From positions 1,478,882 to 1,542,881 of the forward strand of contig CBDFNC010000004.1 in NCBI GenBank assembly GCA_965249895.1: a DNA stretch of 64,000 bases, read 5' to 3'. Shown here piece after piece: positions 17,076 through 25,812 of the stretch. The number at the start of each line of letters is the position of its first letter. Within the stretch, counting starts at the first letter, position 1. The position numbers and the translations under genes are program-made. The stretch is from CBDFNC01 sp965249895 (GTDB lineage Bacteria > Pseudomonadota > Gammaproteobacteria > Enterobacterales > CBDFNC01). The notes beneath the pieces were generated by a model. It ran no database searches. It had not been told where the DNA came from and saw only the letters and a list, made by a program, of their open reading frames with translations.

Positions 17076-17300
17076 TTAAAAGTTAGTCCGTGCCCAGTCA
17101 CTTAACTCTTCAATTGGTTTAGGAAAGCCAAGGGAATAAACAAATCGATTTTCATCATCTTCAAAAATATTATTTCCTACGCCAAGTAAAATGAAGCCTT
17201 CGGTTAATAGTGAACTTGCATCTTGAGCGCATTCAGTTTCAATAATTTTGGTAACTCGAATAAGTATTTCTTGTGACTTTGTAACTTCAAATTTGCTCAT
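17076..17300 (-). CDS. small hypothetical protein (74 aa), copy A
   Basis: I do not recognise the family. The frame from ATG 17300 encodes 74 residues, acidic, starting MSKFEVTKSQEILIRVTKII, with AAGGG six bases before the ATG. An extension to 17366 is open, but the ribosome site favours the shorter form. There is no membrane segment or signal peptide. An identical copy exists at 18724-18948. It lies between a RAYT-type end and the GGGGACACCCA hairpin, so it may be carried by repeat-driven rearrangement. Confidence 0.55.
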   Translation of the reverse strand: MSKFEVTKSQEILIRVTKIIETECAQDASSLLTEGFILLGVGNNIFEDDENRFVYSLGFPKPIEELSDWARTNF

Positions 17301-17354
17301 GTTAACCCTTGTACATATCAGTGAAGAAATGAGAAATAGAAATGGAATAGAAAT

Positions 17355-17388
17355 GGGGACACCCACAATCTAAATGCTGGGTGTCCCC
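17355..17388. repeat. GGGGACACCCA hairpin, copy 1
   Basis: GGGGACACCCA and TGGGTGTCCCC arms flank CAATCTAAATGC. The arm GGGACACCCAC also begins the RAYT element end, so this is a candidate RAYT-mobilised REP-like unit. It is preceded by GAAATRG-type short repeats. Confidence 0.85.
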
Positions 17389-17396
17389 AATTTCTC

Positions 17397-17711
17397 GAGG
17401 CGTTTGAAAAGCTGATAGAAAATAAGCCACACACCGCAAAGAAAAAACTGACAGTCGTTTTTCTGGACAACGCATCTTTTCACCGCTCTGCGAAATTTAA
17501 AGAGAAATGCAGTGACTGGATAACAGAGGGTGTTTTGGTGCTGTATCTGCCAGCTTATTCGCCAGAGCTGAATATCATAGAAATACTATGGCGGAAAATT
17601 AAGTATGAATGGCTTCCCACCTGCGCTTTTGAAACATTTGAAAATCTGACCAAGTGTGTAAAAAACATCCTGTCTAATTATCCATCTAAATTCAGAATAA
17701 CTTTTACCTAG
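17397..17711 (+). pseudogene. IS630-family transposase, C-terminal fragment
   Basis: An open frame without a start encodes about 104 residues of the DDE catalytic end of an IS630-type transposase: VFLDNASFHRS (second catalytic Asp), then LPAYSPELNIIEILWRKIKYEW (catalytic Glu in NIIEILW). The N-terminal half and the left IS end are missing. The fragment starts directly after the GGGGACACCCA hairpin and stops four bases before the duplicated block resumes, so the 320-bp spacer between the two duplicate copies is essentially this fragment. Confidence 0.85.
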
Positions 17712-17714
17712 GTA

Positions 17715-18152
17715 CTTACTACGGTTAAAATTGGGTTTATCGTGCACGAGGCTCGTAAAGATGAAATTAAATACGCTGGAGACCTGAAAAACCTGACGCC
17801 ATACAAAATAGGAGAGTTGCGGGGATTTTACTATGAACGAGAGTTTGAGGAGGCACAATACCTGGACAAGCAGGAATTTGGCTCAATAGATAAAATTCTT
17901 TTATTGTTGCGACGTCAGCGTCTGGACCTGGGGATTTTTGAGGTCGGTCATCACAATTATAGAATTGAGAATGGAGAGCCGTTAACGGATTTTGTTTTTC
18001 TTAAACCTTTGCTGAATTATCGAAAAGTTTATCTGGGGTTTTCGAAAGTAAGAAAACACAAAAAATTAGCAGAGGAGTTTGCTGAGACCATGTCGGCGTT
18101 CAAAATGACAAACGAGTATAGAGAAATATTAAAGAAGTATGGACTTAACTGA
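17715..18152 (+). pseudogene. truncated copy of the binding-protein gene
   Basis: Codons 119-263 of the gene at 15713-16504 are repeated here unchanged, fused after the IS630 fragment stop. The signal peptide and first lobe are absent, so any product starting at the internal ATG-like codon near 17742 would be cytoplasmic and incomplete. It is a by-product of the 1.33-kb duplication. Confidence 0.85.
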
Positions 18153-18303
18153 GCTTATTGGGCAGGTTTAAATCATGGTTAGATAACAGAGCCGATGCTT
18201 GCTTCACCTTTATTAACGCTACCTTATTACGACTGAGTGAGCGTCCGAGAAATACTCCTAACGAGTGCCCGTCCTGAAACTCGTGTCTTTAATTTCTAGA
18301 AAA

Positions 18304-18433
18304 TATCTGGACATCCACTTTTTTCTGGCCTCATTTAAGCCAAAAAGTGGCCATCATGCCATTTTTTTAAGATGCCACGTCAATAACTTTTACGGCCTCA
18401 GGGAAAATAGCGAAAAATCGTCAATACCAACAA
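18304..18433. repeat. solitary RAYT-element end, copy B
   Basis: Duplicate of 16656-16785 carried inside the 1.33-kb repeat. Confidence 0.8.
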
Positions 18434-18723
18434 AAAGCTGTGAAAATGAGGACAGCCACAATCACAATGGTAGGTACCCTGCACTCATGACTTGACCGAA
18501 CAACCAAGCTCACTCGTTGCCCAAACAAGACGTTTAGGTAATTAAAAGCTCAAAGCTATTTTGCAAGATTTTTTCTAATGGGAATGCCGGTCTACAAACC
18601 GTGGGGAACTCGAGGCAATAACGCCGCCTAAATTGGTTGGAAAACAGTCGGATAAAATAAGCGAGAAACGAGCAATAACCAACTATATCGAGCCTTCTTA
18701 TAAGCCCTGCTATGTGTTCCTCG

Positions 18724-18948
18724 TTAAAAGTTAGTCCGTGCCCAGTCACTTAACTCTTCAATTGGTTTAGGAAAGCCAAGGGAATAAACAAATCGATTTT
18801 CATCATCTTCAAAAATATTATTTCCTACGCCAAGTAAAATGAAGCCTTCGGTTAATAGTGAACTTGCATCTTGAGCGCATTCAGTTTCAATAATTTTGGT
18901 AACTCGAATAAGTATTTCTTGTGACTTTGTAACTTCAAATTTGCTCAT
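18724..18948 (-). CDS. small hypothetical protein (74 aa), copy B
   Basis: Identical to the 74-codon gene at 17076-17300, with the same AAGGG ribosome site. No function is recognised. Confidence 0.5.
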   Translation of the reverse strand: MSKFEVTKSQEILIRVTKIIETECAQDASSLLTEGFILLGVGNNIFEDDENRFVYSLGFPKPIEELSDWARTNF

Positions 18949-19002
18949 GTTAACCCTTGTACATATCAGTGAAGAAATGAGAAATAGAAATGGAATAGAA
19001 AT

Positions 19003-19036
19003 GGGGACACCCACAATCTAAATGCTGGGTGTCCCC
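19003..19036. repeat. GGGGACACCCA hairpin, copy 2
   Basis: Identical to copy 1 and followed by CCCCAATTTC/ATTACCCAATTTC short repeats that are absent after copy 1. Confidence 0.85.
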
Positions 19037-19134
19037 AATTTCCCCAATTTCATTACCCAATTTCATTAGATTTTTAATCTAAAGGATTGACTATTTTTGG
19101 TATAAGCGAGCAAATTTTATTGAGTTTGAATTGA

Positions 19135-19172
19135 AATATTTCAGGAGAGGATATAGCCTCTCCTGAAATATT
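19135..19172 (-). terminator. hairpin downstream of the chitinase gene
   Basis: AATATTTCAGGAGAGG pairs with CCTCTCCTGAAATATT around a 6-nt loop, a 16-bp perfect stem ending a few bases after the chitinase stop. The T-run is poor, but its place and strength suggest transcript ending or 3' protection. Confidence 0.6.
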
Positions 19173-19177
19173 AGCGA

Positions 19178-22100
19178 CTACTTAATCGTACAGATTTTGG
19201 TCCATGAAGTATCACTCTCACTCGGCTCTGTATTTGCCGATCCCCAGCTGGGCGTCCAAATAGCGCCATTGTGCACCATTTTTTCACCTTTATTCAGGTA
19301 GTCTTTCCAACCTTTATGTGGGAAGTCAGGGTAGACATAAAGACCTGCAGGCTGACATAAGTCCGCTAGAGGTAGGCTCGGGAACTCACTGGACGTAGCA
19401 TAATCCACACCATCAACAGTCACAGTGTAATTAACTGGGCCTGTGATTGGATGGTTATAGGTCAGCTGAAATTTACCCGTCTCACCAGAAGGGATCTTCT
19501 GATAGCTGGAAATATTAAAGCTAATACGGTGGAAATTGCCTCTTAAACCACCAATATTGTCACCATCATGGCCAGACACAATCGACACTGATGTTGCGTC
19601 ACCCGCAATCGCATTGGCTGGAGCCGACGTAGGGTAATCAAAGGAAATGGTCACCGTTTCATCGATAGCTGTGCCGGAATTATTGGTAATAATAATATCC
19701 GTAGTGATAGGGTAATCTGCACTTTGCTTATCCAGGGTGATTGACATATCCAGAGCTTGCGCCGGTATTGCACTCTCCACTAATTTATTGCCGTACGGTC
19801 GCGCCGACTTAAACGCCTCGTAGATCGCTGACGTCATGGTTTCACCCATATGGTATTCACCATTACCCGTGTTACAGGCAGCTTCAGTCTGATCAACGAT
19901 TGTAGTTCGTTTACCGGCACTATCGTATGGATAACAAGCATAGTCACCCGCTAATTCCCAGAACATGATACCGCCAATATCCTGATCTATAACGTATTGA
20001 GCCTTTGTCATAATAGACTCTTTGTCTTCCATGGAAAGGAAGGTTTTCGTCTGAGGGTTCCATAACCAAGGTGCAACTGCTACGGCATCATAGTAGCGTG
20101 TGTAGGTGCCTTCTATCTTATCGTAAGCGTCAGCTGGCCCCTGGTAATCAGCAGATTTAATAAAGGTTTTCAAATACGTTCCGAGTACCCCATTTTCCAG
20201 GTTTTTTGCATGCCACGCAGGGTTTGAGCCAGCCGCTACTTCGCGATCGTGCTCAACATCATGCCAGACGTTATTGATGCCAGTCGCACCTGCACCACAT
20301 TTACCAAATGTGCCATCAGGACAATTGCTGCCTTTTGAGTTACCCCAAAGGCCATTCTCACCACCTTGTACTTTTTCCCAACCACGAGTGTAATAAGGAA
20401 CGCCGATATTAAAGCGGCCCGCTGGCATGCCTCCGCGATAATAGTGTGCAGCCCAATCCGTATTGAGGTAACCGATATTGGCATACTGCGCCCCAGCATA
20501 AACCTGGGCAAGCTCAGGATCTTTACCCGTATCATACAAAGAAGCGTTGTGACCTACATGCTCATTCCAAGCGCCGTGCAAGTCATAAGACATGATATTG
20601 ATATAATCCAGGTACTTGTTTGCATCGTAGCGCTCCATACCCCTTAGCAACCAGCCAGATGCCGGAGCGGCAACGGTTAACATATAGTGCTGGCTATCCA
20701 AGGCCGACGCTTTGTCCAACTCTTCCCTTAGCACACGCATTAGCTCTACATACGAGGCCATTAGGTGTGGTCTTAGTTTATCGGAAATCCAGAAATCCCC
20801 AGGGTGCCCGGCGCCTGTCATTGCCGAAGCATATTCATAATCAATATCTACTCCATCCAATTTATGCTGACGGATAAATTCCACCGCAGACTTGGCAAAG
20901 ACGGCGATGCCTGCATGGTTAATGGAGCCATCCATATTTGTGGTTAGCTTGTAGAAGCCTCCCGTTGCCTGACGACCATTTGCCGTATTGATACCTCCGG
21001 TTTCCGCCCAACCGCCGACGGAAATCAGTGTTTTTACACCATGCTGTTGTTTATACTCGGCTATTTGAGCAAGCTGAGCTTTTTGCCCCTCTCCCACTGC
21101 AATTTTCTGAGCTTCGGTGACATGGGCAAAGGCGTAGTTAACATGGGTAAGCTTTTCCCAAGGAACATCTTCCACCAGGTAATCCTGGTCGGCATTACCC
21201 TTGTCTCGCCATGAAGTGAAATAACCGATAACACGGCGTGGATGATCCACTCCCATCTTTTCGCGGCCTTCATCATCATACACAGTACAATAAGGTACAT
21301 TTACACCCGGTGTCTGATACAGGCCATCAGGGCGACAATTACTCACGGTCGAGCCATCACTCACCGTCAAATTACGCACAGATGTGCTGGTTTTGCCCTT
21401 ATCATCGGTGGCCACAGCGATAATGTTAATCGCGCCCGCGTTTGCCGCCGTATAAGCCAGCTCGTATGGCGCAGCAACTTGCTCGCCAAGTTTATTGGCA
21501 GCAGAAATATCTCCTGCAAAAAACTCGACTTTACTGACAGTGCCATCTTGATCACTTGCAGTGGCGGTTAGGGTTACAATGTCACCAGGCATCACCTGGT
21601 TGGCACTCAAGGTAAGGGCTACCTCAGGTGCCAGGTTGACAACTTCGGCGCCCGTCACTGTTACCGAACGTTCCGTCACCGCTCCTTTATCGTCTCTGGC
21701 TTTAACTAGCAACACATTGTCACCCAGCTCAACGACAAAGTTCGCTATATAACTGCTGCCAGCAGCTACAGTTAACGCTCGGTTATTTAAGCTAATCTCA
21801 ACAGCAGCAATACTGCCGTCCTGATCACTTGCCGCAACACTGATACTTGCCTGCTGACCAACGGTAAATGCACTACCAGAGGTGGGTGATTCTATGGTCA
21901 CTGTGGGGGCCAGGTTATCAACTACGGCCAATTCGACTGTAGAACTTTCACCCATTTTATTTTTGTCATCGTATGCTTTCGCCACAACGACCTTATTACC
22001 GGCAACCGCAGTCCATTCAACCTGATAAGGGGACTGGCTTGCAGAGCCAACCAGCTCGGAGCCTACATAGAAATCCACCCGGCTGATGGAGCCGTCTTCA

Positions 22101-22480
22101 TCTTGTGCAGTTGCAGAAATAATAACTTTGTCACCAACTTTTGCCGTATCTCCTAGCTTGGGTGAAATCAAGGATGCTGTGGGCGCCTTATTGCCCTGAA
22201 CACCACAACTGGCTTTGTCCTGCCAGTTATCCCAAGGGGCAGGATCCGCTTTAGGTTGTTCCCCGATATTTGCATACCAAGTATTTTCAAACACCACTCC
22301 CTGGTGCTGTACGCGAGTTTTAGGTTTCGCGTAGAGGCTATCTCCCATCCAATGGGGGACGTCGGCGCAGTTCTCTACAGGCAGAGCCGCCTGCGCGTTA
22401 AATGCCAATAAACATGCTGAGGTAACAGTGCTTAAGACAAAAGCACCTTTGGCCAGTTTGGCCCTATGAGTCATCTTCAT
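19178..22480 (-). CDS. secreted multidomain GH18 chitinase
   Basis: 1100 residues. Signal peptide 1-31 (cleavage near NAQA-ALP); a CBM5/12-like chitin-binding module at about 35-93 (W44, W68, W83, W86); three bacterial Ig-like repeats at about 99-187, 190-278 and 283-374 with DxDGSIxxVxF motifs; then a GH18 barrel of about 410-900 with SVGGW (487-491) and the active-site motif DGVDIDYE (542-549, acid/base Glu549). A further beta-rich domain and a second CBM5/12-like module (about 1040-1100) follow. It should cleave beta-1,4 GlcNAc links of chitin outside the cell. The ATG follows GGATAAGCGAG. It is monocistronic with a downstream hairpin. Confidence 0.93.
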   Translation of the reverse strand: MKMTHRAKLAKGAFVLSTVTSACLLAFNAQAALPVENCADVPHWMGDSLYAKPKTRVQHQGVVFENTWYANIGEQPKADPAPWDNWQDKASCGVQGNKAPTASLISPKLGDTAKVGDKVIISATAQDEDGSISRVDFYVGSELVGSASQSPYQVEWTAVAGNKVVVAKAYDDKNKMGESSTVELAVVDNLAPTVTIESPTSGSAFTVGQQASISVAASDQDGSIAAVEISLNNRALTVAAGSSYIANFVVELGDNVLLVKARDDKGAVTERSVTVTGAEVVNLAPEVALTLSANQVMPGDIVTLTATASDQDGTVSKVEFFAGDISAANKLGEQVAAPYELAYTAANAGAINIIAVATDDKGKTSTSVRNLTVSDGSTVSNCRPDGLYQTPGVNVPYCTVYDDEGREKMGVDHPRRVIGYFTSWRDKGNADQDYLVEDVPWEKLTHVNYAFAHVTEAQKIAVGEGQKAQLAQIAEYKQQHGVKTLISVGGWAETGGINTANGRQATGGFYKLTTNMDGSINHAGIAVFAKSAVEFIRQHKLDGVDIDYEYASAMTGAGHPGDFWISDKLRPHLMASYVELMRVLREELDKASALDSQHYMLTVAAPASGWLLRGMERYDANKYLDYINIMSYDLHGAWNEHVGHNASLYDTGKDPELAQVYAGAQYANIGYLNTDWAAHYYRGGMPAGRFNIGVPYYTRGWEKVQGGENGLWGNSKGSNCPDGTFGKCGAGATGINNVWHDVEHDREVAAGSNPAWHAKNLENGVLGTYLKTFIKSADYQGPADAYDKIEGTYTRYYDAVAVAPWLWNPQTKTFLSMEDKESIMTKAQYVIDQDIGGIMFWELAGDYACYPYDSAGKRTTIVDQTEAACNTGNGEYHMGETMTSAIYEAFKSARPYGNKLVESAIPAQALDMSITLDKQSADYPITTDIIITNNSGTAIDETVTISFDYPTSAPANAIAGDATSVSIVSGHDGDNIGGLRGNFHRISFNISSYQKIPSGETGKFQLTYNHPITGPVNYTVTVDGVDYATSSEFPSLPLADLCQPAGLYVYPDFPHKGWKDYLNKGEKMVHNGAIWTPSWGSANTEPSESDTSWTKICTIK

Positions 22481-22569
22481 CTCGCTTATCCTTAAACGAA
22501 TTATCCAAAAAAGTGTGCCGACAAATGTCGCGCCGACAAAATAATATATGAATAATTACAAGGCATTAT

Positions 22570-22585
22570 CATGATAAAGATCACA
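22570..22585. promoter_or_regulatory. CRP-like half-conserved site
   Basis: CATGA-TAAAGA-TCACA matches TGTGA-N6-TCACA at 8 of 10 bases, about 90 bp upstream of the chitinase start. Control of chitinases by CRP is known in vibrios; here it is only a possibility. Confidence 0.3.
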
Positions 22586-22790
22586 TTAAGGGATCGTTCC
22601 CACAAAAGTAGCAATAAATAACTAACTTTTTAGTAAATAAAAACAAATAAAAGTGAACTCGTCGTGAGGAAATAAATGCTGGCAGCGCCGGGGCTTATTC
22701 GATGACACCCTAAAGGGGCTAAAGTAAGCGCCGAGGGCGTAAAAAACTACGTCGCAACCTTTACCATTACTGAACATGTTACCAATGTCT

Positions 22791-22858
22791 GATTACGCCT
22801 TGGCTAATCAAACAACCTCAATAAATTCAAGTAGGTGTGATTAGCCGGAGGCGTAATC
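22791..22858. repeat. long inverted repeat, unknown
   Basis: GATTACGCCTTGGCTAATCA (22791-22810) faces TGATTAGCCGGAGGCGTAATC (22838-22858, one mismatched step) across a 28-nt loop. It is not obviously related to the other hairpins. Confidence 0.75.
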
Positions 22859-22912
22859 GTACAAATCGCTTGGCTTCGACGCCCAATGAGAAATGTGAGA
22901 AATGTGAGAAAT

Positions 22913-22946
22913 GGGGACACCCACAATCTAAATTCTGGGTGTCCCC
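22913..22946. repeat. GGGGACACCCA hairpin, copy 3
   Basis: Same arms as copies 1 and 2, with loop CAATCTAAATTC. It is preceded by a triplicated GAGAAATGT-type unit. Confidence 0.85.
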
Positions 22947-23100
22947 AATTTCCCAATTTCCACTTACTGGCACAGAAGATTTTGATATGAACAATGCATT
23001 TAAAGCCGCCTAAAAGAGAGCAAGTAAAAAGTCGAGAGTTACGTTACACCTGAGTTTGCAAGCATTGATGAAGAAACGGTTACCCGTCTCCGCAAGAGCC

Positions 23101-23130
23101 TGATTCTGATTCTGATTCTGATTCTGATTC
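23101..23130. repeat. TGATTC hexanucleotide repeat, 5 units
   Basis: Five perfect TGATTC units. Read on the minus strand they encode a (QN)n run in a short frame that I do not consider a gene. Confidence 0.9.
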
Positions 23131-23300
23131 TGGACAAGGTACTTGATACCGAGTGGGTGTATAGGCAGCGGGGTTCGAATTACATCATAGTGCAAGGCAG
23201 AATATTGAAGCCCTATCGAGACGTCGGATATATGTCAGCGAACCGAACCTACATCGACCCTTGCAAAACCGGGGGCGTCCATATATGTCCGGCTATCCCT

Positions 23301-24305
23301 TCAATAATTATCCATTTTATAAATCTTATCTAAGCGCTTTTGTCTTTCTATGTCTTTTATCTCGAAAGCTTTTTTTAAATCGATTCCCTTATCAACCAAT
23401 GCTTTTTCAAAGGCTGTTCTATTGGTATTTTCGTTCCAATACAATCCTTGCTCATTGTGTTCATAAAAAATGGCAGCAGCCTCTTCCAAGCTTTCTTTAT
23501 TGGAAAACGGTATGAGGTACAAAGCATTATCCCAGTAACTATGAAGTGTTGCTGTTCCAATAGGCGTTAGAGAAATACTACCTTTCCTATTGGCGTCGGC
23601 ACCATTTTCAAGCAAGTATTTTAAATACCAGTGACTTTTATTAGTGGCTGCTGATTGAAGGAGGTTCAAAAATTTGGTTCCGATATATATATCCAACCCA
23701 TAATCTATCAGAGTCTCAAAATATGCTTGGCTACTTTCATCATGATCAAAGTCGGTAATAATATAATCCGCGACATTATATTGAAGAGAGCCTTTCGGCA
23801 TAAAATTAACGTTTGCACCTTTCTCAAGCAAATAATTAAACGTTTCTTTGTTTCGGCCTTTATAGGCTGCGAGAAGAGGAGTAAGCCCGGCTTCGCCCAT
23901 AAAGTTTACTGAACCAACGTTTATTACAAGGTTATCTAAAGTTCTAGTGGATCCGAAAGCAGCCTCATATACTAATTGCTTTTGTTCAGGTGTCTCAAAT
24001 TCATCCCAATCTATGATCGACATCCTGGCCGTATCATAAATCAGGAAAATGAAAAGCAATGAGGGCAACGCAACTGCGGAAAAAGGTAATAAACCTTTGC
24101 CATCGTTAAACTTTATTGCCAGCAGAAACAAACCAAACATTACCAGGGGGTAATATTTGATCATGAAGTAGAGTGAAAAATTATCGTCTGATACAGATAG
24201 CGGTTGATCGTAAATCACAAATGCGATGGATAAGACCATAAAAAAAGCCCAGACGGCTGATCCAACTAATCCTAGTGATAAAGATAATGCTGTTGGTATT
24301 CTCAC
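23301..24305 (-). CDS. membrane protein with ankyrin repeats
   Basis: About 334 residues. The N-terminal third has three hydrophobic segments (LSLGLVGSAVWAFFMVLSIAFV, YYPLVMFGLFLLAI, LPSLLFIFLIYDT). The remainder has ankyrin repeats, clearest in GEAGLTPLLAAYKGRNKETFNYLLEKGANVNF and WYLKYLLENGADANRKG. I place the start at GTG 24305, which has AGAGG about nine bases upstream; an upstream TTG would add six residues. Its partner and function are unknown. The flanks resemble mobile or cassette-derived DNA, and it faces the same way as the methyltransferase upstream. Confidence 0.65.
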   Translation of the reverse strand: MRIPTALSLSLGLVGSAVWAFFMVLSIAFVIYDQPLSVSDDNFSLYFMIKYYPLVMFGLFLLAIKFNDGKGLLPFSAVALPSLLFIFLIYDTARMSIIDWDEFETPEQKQLVYEAAFGSTRTLDNLVINVGSVNFMGEAGLTPLLAAYKGRNKETFNYLLEKGANVNFMPKGSLQYNVADYIITDFDHDESSQAYFETLIDYGLDIYIGTKFLNLLQSAATNKSHWYLKYLLENGADANRKGSISLTPIGTATLHSYWDNALYLIPFSNKESLEEAAAIFYEHNEQGLYWNENTNRTAFEKALVDKGIDLKKAFEIKDIERQKRLDKIYKMDNY

Positions 24306-24442
24306 GAGCTTAAGCCTCTGCAACTGGAGTAATTAATGCACATTGAACACCCATTTTTGAGTTCCTCTCTTATCAAGGTGAAGTAAATGATTAGCAAATG
24401 TAATTGTACCGGCGAACAAACCTCCAATATGCGTCGCATTAG

Positions 24443-25093
24443 CTACTCCCCCAATTTCCCTGTTTCTATCCCAATCTTTTGCAAAGCTACCCGAGACCAA
24501 GTAACACTCTTTTTATTTGGCATTATGCTTGGTTGGTTCTCGGCATGGAAAACCACTTGAAATCCATACTCACGCGCATATTCAAACAGCTCTGCACAAC
24601 TTGTCGGGAATACGTGAGTTCCCGACCCTGCCGGACCGTTTCTAAGAGAAATAGCGCAGATGCCGCCATTTAACATTAACGATGAGAACCTTTTTATACA
24701 CTCTCGCCGTTCCTCAGCGTTTAAGTGATGCCAAACCCCATCAAGCAAAATGAAATTAAATAGACCATCGTCAACATTGACGTTTTTTAAGTTGGGCAGA
24801 CTATCCTCAAGCCAACAAACATTTAGCCCACGATAATTTGAGACAGCTTTATCTAGAAATTCGGGCAGAGGCTCAACTGCAACTACGTCATAACCGAGCT
24901 TGGCAAGAGCAGCTGAATTTTGCCCAACTCCGCAGCCAGCATCTAAAACTCGGGATACCGTTGGTGGTAAAAAGGTCAAAAAGTCTCTATTAATATCTTC
25001 AAATTCGAGTTTAAAACTGACTTCAGCAAACGACTCCACAACCTTTTCGTACCCTTTCGTTCCTGCAACCAAGCTAGTTTCTCCATTTCGCAA
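24443..25093 (-). CDS. class I SAM-dependent methyltransferase, chromosomal paralogue
   Basis: About 216 residues with the Rossmann motif I LDAGCGVGQNSAALAKLG, motif II acid in VVAVEP and the later block LLDGVWHHLNAEER and ISLRNGPAGSGTHVFP. Substrate unknown. The protein at 57287-57892 inside the integron shares these blocks almost word for word and is a clear paralogue. The start is uncertain: no ATG is present, a TAG lies six codons upstream, and TTG 25093 is the best candidate. The 5' end abuts a repeat cluster with a GGGGACACCCA hairpin, so the original start may have been lost. Confidence 0.7.
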   Translation of the reverse strand: MRNGETSLVAGTKGYEKVVESFAEVSFKLEFEDINRDFLTFLPPTVSRVLDAGCGVGQNSAALAKLGYDVVAVEPLPEFLDKAVSNYRGLNVCWLEDSLPNLKNVNVDDGLFNFILLDGVWHHLNAEERRECIKRFSSLMLNGGICAISLRNGPAGSGTHVFPTSCAELFEYAREYGFQVVFHAENQPSIMPNKKSVTWSRVALQKIGIETGKLGE

Positions 25094-25184
25094 TATGAGG
25101 TGCTTACCCTAACATCCACAGCAACAGCGCGGCTTTTTCGCGTCTGATTGCCCAAGAAATGGGACAAGAAATGGGACAAGAAAT

Positions 25185-25218
25185 GGGGACACCCACAATC
25201 TAAATGCTGGGTGTCCCC
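25185..25218. repeat. GGGGACACCCA hairpin, copy 4
   Basis: Identical to copy 1 over the arms and loop. It is preceded by three GAAATGGGACAA-type tandem units (25153-25188), as if the hairpin edge had been copied stepwise. Confidence 0.85.
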
Positions 25219-25348
25219 AATTAGCCCTCCAGGCGAGCATACCATCAGGGCTATCAGATGAATTATATCTAGATAAGCCGAATATATGGCAGCAAATAAG
25301 TTTCATTATCGAAATAAAGTGGCTTGCAATTAGAGAGGGTCCATATAT

Positions 25349-25388
25349 GTTGTGGGGGCTGAGGGTTAGAGACCCTCGGCTACCCGAT
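25349..25388 (+). mobile_element. group IIC intron 3' end relic
   Basis: TGTTGTGGGGGCTGAGGG...CCCTCGGCTACCCGAT matches the domain VI and 3' terminus of the intron at 56378-57176 base for base, including the GAGGGTTAGAGACCCTC hairpin. Nothing upstream belongs to the intron. Confidence 0.8.
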
Positions 25389-25415
25389 TATGTCCGGAAA
25401 ACACCAAGTTCAAAG

Positions 25416-25769
25416 TTAATCGATTAGAAAGCCGACTTCTTTTATTTCTTGGTCTATTTCTTTTATGAAGTAGCGAGCTAGATACTCACCTTCAACGTTT
25501 GTGCTGGTTTGCTTCCAGATTATTTGCGCAATTGATTCTCTACGCAACACACCGAGTATCTCTCTATCAGGATTCAAAGATGTTAAGAACTCAAGCTCTT
25601 CCCAAGCTCTCATGACATTGGCCTTATTTTTGGGGTCTTGAGCCTCTTCCTCTGTTTGAAAGGCACAAAACGCCGTCCAATCCTTTTGATTAGATGCTTT
25701 AATGACAGCGTCAATCATAGGTTGAGCTATTGCTATAATCTCAGCGTCTGATTTACTTGTAATTGCCAT
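25416..25769 (-). CDS. hypothetical protein (117 aa)
   Basis: I do not recognise a family with certainty. The frame from ATG 25769 (AGAGG nine bases upstream) encodes 117 residues with a pattern (IAQPMIDAVIKASNQKDWTAFCAFQTEEE...) reminiscent of small NTF2-like or SnoaL-like folds, but the match is too weak to name. An open extension to 25802 lacks a ribosome site. There is no signal peptide. It is flanked by the intron relic on one side and a 31-bp repeat shared with 61.2 kb on the other. Confidence 0.5.
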   Translation of the reverse strand: MAITSKSDAEIIAIAQPMIDAVIKASNQKDWTAFCAFQTEEEAQDPKNKANVMRAWEELEFLTSLNPDREILGVLRRESIAQIIWKQTSTNVEGEYLARYFIKEIDQEIKEVGFLID

Positions 25770-25812
25770 AAAATTGACCTCTTGATTTGTTTCTTGCAGC
25801 ACATAACGGTGT

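Larger units (their letters stand above)
16067..17394. repeat. 1.33-kb direct duplication, copy A
   Basis: Positions 16067-17394 recur at 17715-19042 (offset 1648) with no difference that I noticed. The block covers the 3' part of the binding-protein gene, a solitary RAYT-type end, a 74-codon gene and a GGGGACACCCA hairpin. Confidence 0.95.
17715..19042. repeat. 1.33-kb direct duplication, copy B
   Basis: Second copy of 16067-17394. The right boundary lies just inside AATTTC after the hairpin, where the copies diverge (TCGAGG in A, CCCAATTTC in B). Confidence 0.95.
22481..23300. other. repeat-rich spacer upstream of the chitinase
   Basis: 820 bp with no supported gene. It contains a weak CRP-like site (22570-22585), a 20-bp-arm inverted repeat (22791-22858), a GGGGACACCCA hairpin (22913-22946) and a hexanucleotide repeat (23101-23130). 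Confidence 0.6.

Noticed and set aside
16886..17101. 71-codon minus-strand frame, also at 18534-18749
   Set aside because: Overlaps the better-supported 74-codon gene and has no ribosome site.
23101..23130. CRISPR-like array
   Set aside because: A simple 6-bp tandem repeat with no spacers.
23010..23195. minus-strand frame with an (NQ)n run
   Set aside because: Created by the TGATTC hexanucleotide repeat; no ribosome site or family.
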